Shown here: in pieces, positions 55,660-64,000 of the stretch
How positions within the stretch are numbered: position 1 is the stretch's first letter
How the letters are laid out: every line of letters starts with the position of its first letter
NCBI GenBank assembly: GCA_014084085.1
Contig: NPFB01000125.1
Location: 33,478-97,477 of the forward strand
DNA length: 64,000 nucleotides
Direction: 5' to 3'
DNA from: Hondaea fermentalgiana
Taxonomy: Eukaryota; Sar; Bigyra; Thraustochytrida; Thraustochytriidae
Program-made: the position numbers and the translations under genes
Notes under the pieces: generated by a model
The model's input: the letters and a program-made list of their open reading frames with translations, nothing else
Told to the model about the DNA's origin: nothing
Databases searched by the model: none

Positions 55660-58600
55660 CTACGAGGAATTTGCAACAAGCTTCCACTCGAGCAAGACGC
55701 AGTCGCGTGAACCAAGAGTCAGAATCTTGGCGACTCCGGCCGTGGGCAACTTGTTCTTCTGTGAAGGCTCTGCGGCGCTGTCCGATGCTGCAAGATCACT
55801 CGCTGCGGAAGGAATTGTCAAGATGCGCGAAACTGCACCCGAATGCGCCGCCATTGACTTGAAGCGCTCCGCCTCGCCATTGCGAGCAGTCGTCAGATAC
55901 GGAAAGTTGGCGAGCTGCACGGTACCATGTGAACCGCCAGACAATGCCACGTTGAGCGTCTTTTCGCGAGCGGTGCAAAGCGGCAAAACGCTCCCTCCAG
56001 GAATCTCCGCAGCGGCAAAACCCCCAAATCCCCACGAGGTCATGCACTCAGATGTAGTCCAATTTTGGTCTTTGGTCTTTTCCTCATCCTCTACAGGCTC
56101 ACCGCTTGTGGCGTTCAGGACCACATGCCGCACATCTTGGGTCGTGGCCCGCAGAAAGAGCGAGGAACCTGCATAGTCGATTGCAAGAACTCCAGTCTTG
56201 AGATTCTCGCTCACATAGTGAAGCTTGAAACCGTTCCGAGCATCATACACGTAAACATGGCCATCCATGGATGCCAACGCGAGGTGAGTCCCGGTGGGCG
56301 AGAATTTCGCGTCCGTGATCCATTCCTTTGAGTCTCGTCCGTGGTAGGCAACATCTAGGGTTGTGGCATTCAGAACAGCAAAGGCTCCGGCCTTGGCTTT
56401 GTTGGCGACCTCGTTTTCACGACCGTATCCAATAGCAATGAGAAGTCCGTCAGGCGACCAGGCAGCAGCCCGGATCGCTGCCGGGGCCCCATCCTGGTCG
56501 ATCTCTTCGCATGCCACCAGCTCTTTGGTTGCTAGATCCCACACGCGCACAAAGCCATCGTCGGAGGTTACGCACACGTGATCGGGGTTCGATGGATTGA
56601 CCGCCATTGCCCACGCTTGTACACCCGCAGCCGCACCAAAAGATTCCCCCGGACATTGAGGCGCTTCGACGAGACTTGCGCCGCCCGTGTGGGGCGAAGC
56701 AAGTACTATTTCTCCAGAAGCCATGCCAACAACGATGCGCGAGCAGTGACGATCAACGTCGACACTTGTGATGCGCGAACGATCCTCGAATTGGACATCG
56801 CAGGCCGTGAGATCAATAGTGTGGTTCAATGTATGCAAGGCTTCCAAACTTGACGACAGCACACGAAGTATTCCGCGACTATCTCCCGTGACAAAACAAG
56901 ACGTCTCTGGACAGCTTGCCGCCGCACGAATATAGGCATTTTCCTCGCACGCATGCCGAATCGTGCGAGAGCGCCGCCCATTTTGATAGACGAGCAGGGA
57001 ACCACAGTTGTCGCCTACAATACCGATTTGCGGTTCAGCGAGGCCAGCCCCGCATGTGAAGACCACACGAGAGTGATCGTTCTGGACCGCTCCCTCAGAG
57101 GGTTTGGGAGTACCGTAGCACACCAACCCCCCTGCTTGACGCTTTCGCACGTCTCGCGCAATGCAGAGAAATTCGCTGCCTCCAACAAGTACAGAATATC
57201 TACCAACAAAGGCGCACCAAACGCCCGGTTGCGGTCTCACGTGCAAGGGAGCTGCCATTTCCAAAAAGCCAGATTTTGATACCTCGAGCCACACACCTTG
57301 TCCATCCTCGCAAGCCGGAGCGCATAGAACAAAAAGTTCTGCGCTTCCCTTTGATGAGAGAATGACCCCAGCGAGACGTTGTGCGTCTTCAGAAAACGCG
57401 AGGCTCACCACGCGTCCACCGGAGTCAAAGTTGTGAACGGCGACAGAAGAGCATGAACCCGTGTGCCACACGCGAACCAGAGCACTTGTGTCATTGTTCA
57501 CACAAGCGGCTGTGGCTGCAAGTCCGACGCGCGGGCAGACGGCAAGTGCTGTGGTCTCACAAATCGAAAAAGTCTCACTTGCTGGAGCCACATAGAGATG
57601 GGTTTGCAATCGTTCACCCAAGAGGGAGCTTTCGAGTCCAAATCGTCCCGCCGTCGAGACGAGTGCACCTTCGCGCGTCAAGAAAGGCCCACTCCCTGCG
57701 CTTACGCGTCCAAATACGTGCTCGAGTTCCATTTTGATTTGGGGTGCTCCAGTTATCTGGCCCCGTTCGTGCGGAGGAATGGGTCGTATTGCCTTTGAAG
57801 CTTCGCGCAAAGCATCCTGAGAAAGGTTCATGTGGTCATGTGCCATGTCTCTCGTCGTTCGGGATTCGGTGTCCGCGTCCGCGTGGTCGATCCAATCCTG
57901 AGCCACGGAGAACTGCGCAGCAATAAGGTCGTCAAGATTTGTTGTGTCAAACTCATCGTTCTCGGTTTCGCTGCATGCCTCTTCGTCTTGCTCGTCTCCC
58001 TCCTCCTTCTCTCTCTCGCCATTCTTGCCACCAAGTGAAAACGTTTGAAGCGACGTTCCACTCTCAAGCTCCGCGGCGGCGGCGGGCCGTGGGGGATCAA
58101 GTCGCCATACGCGTAGGGTCCCGGTGATGTCGTCAGTCGTGACGACACGCTTCGCTCTAGGACTCACGACAATGCTGCAAATGACAGATCCGGGCGGGCC
58201 GGCGGGAAATCCCGAGTAACCTGCGAGCGGGTCTTGAGTTCCCGGCAGGGGAAGATGCGAGGCCCGAACTACATGAGGCGCAGATCCAAGAACAAGCATT
58301 GTCTCGGCATCGTCGTGGAAGGATCGCATGGCCACGATCTGCGTCGTCTCATCTGCGGTCCATATCGAGCGAATATCGGCCCCAGCTGGAACGGCACGAT
58401 CAACCCACTGAGCCTTGCGTTTGGCTTTTTCGCGCATGGGAGCCTGGGCACGCACATCCATTTCCACGAGCTTGCCATTTGTGTCCACGGCTCGTACGAA
58501 CTTGGAATTTTGCGTAAATTCCATGGCGACGAGGAGGGAGTCGCCATCCTCGAGCTCGGCAAAGGTCTCATAGGTGTTTGATTTTTCGTCAACCAGCGCG

Positions 58601-61600
58601 ATATAGATCTTGCTTCCGCTGATATAGCCCAAAAGACGGCCATCTTGGCTGTAGCGCACCTGGGCTACGCCAATCTTTTTACCCTTTGCACCACCTCCAG
58701 CGCCGGGGTCGCCCTGCTCAAATATCCTGGTTACATTTCCTTCATCAACGCTGTAGACTGCCACAAAGCTTCCTGTCATACCCACGGCGACATGGCAACC
58801 GTCCGGGCTCCAGGCAAGGCTTCGTGCCGCCCCATCGAGTGGAACGCGCAATGTCTGTGCGCCCGGACGGTGCAGCGTCAGCCACCTGTCGGCACCCGCA
58901 GCGCACACGACGTCTGCCTTGAACGGATGACAGCCTGCACATCCTGGTCCTGCTGCTGCGCCAAAGCCCTGTGTGAGGACTCCCTCTCCAATCCCTAGAC
59001 CAGTCTCGAGATCAATTTGCAGAACTTGCCCAAGAGAGAGCGCGACCACCGCACGGTTGTGCTTATTCGCCATGCCGTATGGGGACGTTGACAGCCCATA
59101 GATGCTTGGCGTCGCTTTGAGGCAGTTCGTAAGCGTGCTGGTGTCGATCATGACCTTGGGGTCAAGAGATGATATGCTTGCCGCATCCACGTCTGCGGGA
59201 ATTTGCCATACCTTGACGAAGCCGTCAGCGCCGGCGCTTACCAAATCCTTTGTGTGAGCAATCTCTTGCATGGCTGTGATACTGCGGGCGTGAGCTCTTT
59301 CTAGAACGCCGCGTGGCGAGAGAGTCTGAGCATCACAAATGTGCAAATGACCTGCAGCATCTCCTAAGATCATCATTCCAGTGCTGAGCACTTGTGCAGA
59401 GAGAATAGCGGTTCCGGGGACTTGATAGAGTCCGGACACGCGCAGGTAATCCTGGTTTACGTGAGAGAGAATACATGCAAACTCTTCTCCGAAGGCGATA
59501 ATTGCTTCGATTTGTTGTTGTTGTTGTTGTTGTTGCTTTTGCTTTTGTTGCTGCTGCTTTTCTTCTTTTGGGGGACAAGAGCGAAAATCGAGACCAATGA
59601 CTGCAGATGCAAACTGCGGTAAAAGCTGGCGGGCGACTGGGCCGTGCACACAGCCGGAGACAGGCCACAATTGCAGCTCACGGCGGCTTTTGCCAGCACA
59701 GACCGCCAAGTGTTTACCAGACGAAGCGAGCGCCACTGCCCACACGGGCCCACCATCTGCGCCGCAGTCAGGAAGTTGCGCGATCACATTCGGTTCTTTG
59801 ATGTTGACAAGCGCAACCTGGCCATTCTCGCAGCCTACTGCCACAAGGTTGTGCACACAGCGTGACGAAACGCAGGTAATGCGGCTTCCGACACTCACGT
59901 GTCTTTGAGTGCCCTGTTCAGGATCGACAATGATCACGAGCTCGCCCGCGGGGTAGACGAGGTCAAATCGCCCCGTACGCTCATTGCTTGCGTACAAGAT
60001 GGACCGCAGCACGTGTCCAACGCCGTGCACGGTCTCCAGGGTGAGCGAAGAGGGAGCCTCGCGAGCATAGTCTGGGCCTGCGAGTGAAGGTTGTTCCTCG
60101 AGCTCAGTGAACCACAGCGGTGCGTCTTTGTTGGCGAGCTGTCGAGCTTTGGTTTTGGTCTTCTTCTTTGGCTTTGCCTTGCCGATCTTTGTGGGCGGAG
60201 CAATCTCGCCCAATTCAATGAGGTCTCGCCACAAATGTGCATTCGGATCCTGTGCAAAAGGATCTTGGTGCACTTCGAACTCTTTCTCCTCTTTCTCCTC
60301 TCCGGCAGCAGTTTCAACCTTTGTCTCCAGAATTTCGTTCGGGTCGCCCTCGTCGTCTGCAGTCTCGTGGTTCTTGAGACTTATCCCAGGCGTGGCATTG
60401 GATGCGGATGCTTGCGGCTCGATGCGCCACACAAAGTAGGAGCCGAGATCTGCCTCGAAGGAGGCAAGAGATGTTTGGCCCCCTTCGGCCGCTTCTGCAG
60501 TGCTGAGCATAAGGATTTGCGACACAGCCTTTGAGTAGGCCGAGGTGGCGTTTGTCATTTTTTTGGCCTTTTTCCGCGACGTACAGGGCCACCTGCGGAC
60601 CTCAAGGGTGCCGACATTTGTCCCGGCACACAAGAGTTTTGTTTTGGGCTCGTGCGATGGGGCAAGCACGCAGGTTGCGCAAAGGTCGTGCTTACCGTCA
60701 ATATCAGCCCACGCTCCATGTGCCCCCCAGGCGAATGTGCACGTGGAGGAATCCCAGGCCTGATCTTTGAGTGTTGCAATATCGGCCACATTCGTCGCGG
60801 CGCGAATGTCCACAAAAACGATGACTTTGGCAGAGATGAATTCGATTCGCGCAAAACGTGCGTCGTCAGAGAAGTCGATATTTATCTTCGCACTGGCGTC
60901 TTTGTCGGCTGCTGCGCCGGTCACGGCAGCGGTGAGGGGATCTTCAATGGAAATTTTGCCACGACAAATGATCAAGTCCGAGAGATCGAGACTCTTGTTA
61001 TTGAGGTTGGCACGTTCAAGCTGGATTCGAAGTTCCCCAACATCGTACACGAAAATGGAAGCGTCGCCTGGTAGAACGGCAATGAGTGTCTGGGTGTCGG
61101 GAGAAAAGCAGAGAGCAGTGGGAGTATCATTCTTGAAGTCCTGAAGACGGGCGACGACAGCAGCATCTCGCTTCGCGGCGCGCATTGCATACAGAAGGAC
61201 ATTGCCTTGCTGAGCAAACGCCAAAAGTTTCCCGCACTTTGTTACGGTAAAAGCGGGCGGCTCACCTGACGGGCCATCTTGAAGCTGAGGTTTGAGCGGA
61301 ATGCGAGTTCCCGCGGTGCGCGGTCCGCCTTTGTACAAGCCTTGAGGGCGCATGTTGACGAGCTCTCCGCTTGATCGTAAACTCTGGAAGTGAGCTTTTC
61401 GAAGAGAGGGCATGAGCGTGAATGTGTGAGGTTCTGGCTTGGGCGAGTCAATGTGAAGATCGACCATGACCAAGTCGGTGTCCTCATCTGTACGACGCGT
61501 GCTTTTCGCGCCGGCTGTCCCCTTTGCTTTAGCGCTGTCCTCCATTGCGCATCGCATTTCGGCGACTAGCATCGAAGATTGAAAGGAAAAACAAAGACCA

Positions 61601-62461
61601 GTGACTGTGCGTCCGAGTTGTAAGACATGGACAGGGGACGAAAATTCGTGTGACCAAACTTTGAGCGCCCCGTCACTTCCACATGAAACAACGCGACGGT
61701 GCTCACCCGCACAAGTAAGAGCCGTAACCTGTCCTTCATGCGCAGCGGGGAGGTGATTGCTTACAGCGCGGCCGACCCATTCCACAAGGTCGCCGGTTGC
61801 ACTTCCTGTGTAAAAGCATGAAAGACCGTGTGTGTTTTCGTCCGCACCCAAGTAATCAGGGACAAGGCAGGTGATGCTGGTGAGCCCATCATGACGCCTC
61901 GAGAGCGATTCACCAAAGCTTCCGCTCAACATTGCATTACGACGTCTCCACGGGACATTTTCCGCGCGCTCGTAGACAAACGGAGTGTTTGCGTCGCGCG
62001 AGATGACGGCGAAGAGATATGCCGACGCTACTGCGACGCCGCTTGCGGAAGAGACGTCTACAATACGATCAGCAAATACGTGGTGAGATGCTTTGCCATG
62101 GTCAAAGACAGCTGTGACGTAGCCTGAGCCGGGTTCGATGCCACGTCCACAGACGACCAATATACCCTGCGGGCCAAACGCAACGTGGGACGGAGCGCGC
62201 ATGAGGCCAGCAATTGTAAGATTTCGAGAAAGCTGCCCGCTAGCCGCGTGCCAAACATGGACCTCGTTCGAAGAAGCGGAGGCGACAAAGACGCCGTCGG
62301 TGGCCAACGCGGAAACATTGCTCGTGTGGCCCCGATAAAAGGCTTGTGTGAGCTTTTCATTGTCTGTTTCATGGAGAGATGACAGCACAACTGTGGAGCC
62401 TGTAGCAAAGACGGCGTGCTCGGTATTGCTGCTGACCTCGTCAATGTCACTGGTGGCATGC

Positions 62462-62499
<38 letters not shown>

Positions 62500-63420
62500 A
62501 TCCGAGCTTGAGATTTTTGGTGTCGTCGGTGAGACGAGAGCAACGCCGACGCCTCGATTGAAGCCAAGAACACGGTCGAGTACAAGGTTCACTGGAACGG
62601 CGAGGCTATCGTCGTGCACCATTTCACTGGCATTGGATGGCTCAAGATCAATTGTGCTATTTTCCCAGTGGCGAGGCCGGCGACGTGATCGTTTCTTGGA
62701 CGAGACCTTTGCAGGCTCGACATGCTGGGCATCAATCGCTGCTGCAAGACTTGTCGCGGGTTTGTCGCGATCCACCTTTTTTAATGCCTGCTCGTGCTCG
62801 GGCCTGCTCGTTGGGGTGGCCTCGAAAAATGCTAGCCAAGCTTCGGCCTCGACACAGGATGTGAGAAAGTAGTGTTCAAAAGACTGGCGGGAGAGTCGCG
62901 CGGAGGCGCTGACGTGCTCGAAGCTAAAGGCATTTTGCGCGATGCGCTCGATCGTGGACTCTGGTGCCTTGCGCACAGCGCCTGGCGCACAGACTTTGAC
63001 TAGGCCAGCACTCGTCGTTCGCACGAGCAAGGCAAGCTCGTCGAGAGCGAGGGCGCCTCGCGCGTCAAAGTCGTAGAGCGTGAAAAGAAATGCAAGCTTG
63101 GCAGCTGGGGCCGCGGTGGAAAGCACGCAGATGATGGCGAGGACCTCGAGCGCGTCGATGAGGCCATTTTCGTCGGTGTCGATGACCCGAAAACAGTCTC
63201 CGCACCACTGCTCGAACTTTTCTTTTGGAATGGACTCGGCTCTGATGGGAAGCGCCGTGCGTGCGTCCCACAAGATTGCCGCCCAGAGCTCTGCGTCCAA
63301 GGCGTACCCATCTGCGAGCTCGTTGAACGCGACCCACAGCAGCTGCACGCCCGCCTCGCTCACGGCCTGCAGGTCGGCGAAGTCTCGCGCCACCTGCGCG
63401 CGTCCGTGCACGATGCCCAT
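55660..63420 (-). CDS. Giant EF-hand plus multi-propeller WD40 protein (EML6-like)
   Basis: Start chosen at ATG 63420 (MGIVHGRAQVARDF). The frame stays open back to an in-frame TAG at about 63534 but has no other ATG, although a CTACAG acceptor-like site at 63490 allows an upstream exon. 2586 aa. Residues about 15-150 carry paired EF-hands (DTDENGLIDALEVLAII; LYDFDARGALALDELALL), as in calcineurin-B-like proteins. The rest is a long chain of WD40 blades (HTSNVSALATDGVFVASASS; GEHRRVVSCGSDGALKVWSH; SNPDHVCVTSDDGFVRVWDL), with HELP-like segments typical of EML proteins. Linkers include a Ser run (about nt 62463-62500), a Gln/Lys run (about nt 59510-59565) and acidic stretches. Probably a microtubule or axoneme-associated, calcium-responsive scaffold. 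Gly2 with Gly6 permits N-myristoylation. Confidence 0.87.
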
Positions 63421-63849
63421 GGACGCGTTGATGTCCGCGTCTCCGATCTCCGCGCGGTCGCAAGCTTTTGCTACGGCCTGACCCGCCTGTAGTCTTGCGC
63501 GCAAGACACTGCAATCGATAGTGACTAGTAGCTAGCTGGCTGGCTGGCGACAAATACCGTGACCACTGGCAGCCTCTATCTCTCGGGCCACGATGAGGCC
63601 GGGTCCCAACGGGCCTAACGGCTACCACGGTTCTGCAAAGGTTCTGTGCACGATCTTGCGAAACCCTTTTTCTTAATGTTGTGCGCGGATCGGCGCGGAC
63701 GCTTTTTCTGAGGACAAGGACAAGGACGAGGACGAGGACGAGGACGAGGACGGGGACGCGCAGACGCACAACTCGAGGCCCAGGGAGCAGGGAGGCGGGA
63801 CGTGACAAGGTTGCAAGTACAGAGGTAGGTGGACCGGCAAGCGAGCCCG
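63421..63849. promoter_or_regulatory. Divergent promoter region, giant WD40 / monooxygenase
   Basis: 429 bp between two start codons pointing apart. Contains GCTAGCTGGCTGGCTGGC near 63532-63547 and the GGACAA/GGACGA array. May also hold a 5' non-coding or short coding exon of the giant WD40 gene. Confidence 0.45.
63713..63757. repeat. (GGACGA)n/(GGACAA)n hexamer repeat
   Basis: About seven GGACRA hexamers, roughly 95-135 bp upstream of the monooxygenase ATG. Confidence 0.92.
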
Positions 63850-64000
63850 ATGGCGCGAGCGGAAAAGGTCGTCGTGGTCGGCGGCGGGCCCGTGGGCGCG
63901 CTCGCAGCCACGGCGCTGGCCAAGGCAGGTTTCAGGGTGACGCTCGTGGAGCGGCGCGACGACCTGCGGCAACACGAGGAGCAGGAGCTTGCGGAGAATG
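63850..64000 (+). CDS. FAD-dependent monooxygenase, N-terminal fragment
   Basis: ATG at 63850 opens a frame that runs off the window after 50 codons. The first residues are a textbook FAD-binding Rossmann fold: VVVVGGGPVGALAATALAKA with GxGxxG, then FRVTLVERRDD ending in the acidic residue that binds the ADP ribose. This N-terminal placement fits kynurenine 3-monooxygenase and other class A flavin monooxygenases; kynurenine 3-monooxygenase is my best guess because of the short lead and the ERRDDLR segment. Too little is visible to choose among them. It shares the 429-bp divergent region with the giant WD40 gene. Confidence 0.75.
   Translation, partial: MARAEKVVVVGGGPVGALAATALAKAGFRVTLVERRDDLRQHEEQELAEN

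Overview
The window is nuclear DNA of a GC-rich, intron-poor protist. Genes are mostly single long ORFs. The three introns I could place are short (92-131 bp) with GTAAGT donors. Flagellar genes (an inner-arm dynein p28 light chain, a WDR93-like protein, a very large EF-hand/EML-type propeller protein), a plant/alga-like UDP-sugar transporter, a PX-PH phospholipase D and a protist-type TPR protein together suggest a flagellate stramenopile. A thraustochytrid (labyrinthulomycete) is my best guess. That is inference from gene style, not a database match. Two runs of exactly 100 N (16845-16944 and 50586-50685) are scaffold gaps of unknown true length.

Layout. 1-15 kb is gene-dense: 5'-truncated phospholipase D (+), WW/C2HC zinc-finger protein (-), a small doubtful coiled-coil ORF, WDR93-like protein (+, 2 exons), dynein light chain p28 (-), ankyrin-repeat protein (+, 2 exons) and a divergent mitochondrial carrier (-). 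14.8-17.9 kb is a GC-rich, low-complexity spacer with the first gap. 17.9-23.7 kb holds a prion-like UBAP2L/Lingerer-type protein (+) and a bacterial-style LRR protein (-). 23.7-27.5 kb is repeat-filled spacer. 27.6-31.3 kb is exportin-T (+). 31.3-34 kb is a gene-poor stretch with a strongly AT-rich island. 34-42.8 kb holds a Gln-rich hypothetical (-), a TIR/HET-like plus TPR protein (+), a UDP-sugar transporter (-) and a second divergent carrier (-, 2 exons). 42.8-47.9 kb is a 5 kb spacer with microsatellites and two longer tandem duplications. 47.9-63.4 kb holds a ZIP metal transporter (+), the largest subunit of RNA polymerase III (+) and the giant EF-hand/WD40 protein (-). The window ends inside an FAD-dependent monooxygenase (+).

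How the genes relate. Exportin-T (tRNA export) and RPC1 (tRNA and 5S transcription) both serve small-RNA supply but lie about 20 kb apart and show no sign of linkage. The WDR93-like and dynein p28 genes are convergent neighbours with a shared flagellar theme. Otherwise this looks like ordinary eukaryotic gene order without operons. I see no virus, transposase, CRISPR array, rRNA or tRNA gene.

Items most worth a second look are the TIR/HET-like TPR protein, the UBAP2L-like architecture, the duplicated His/Cys ectodomain on the ZIP transporter, and a recurrent promoter-region motif related to GCAAGTGCAGAATGCG that once forms a perfect 16-bp hairpin.
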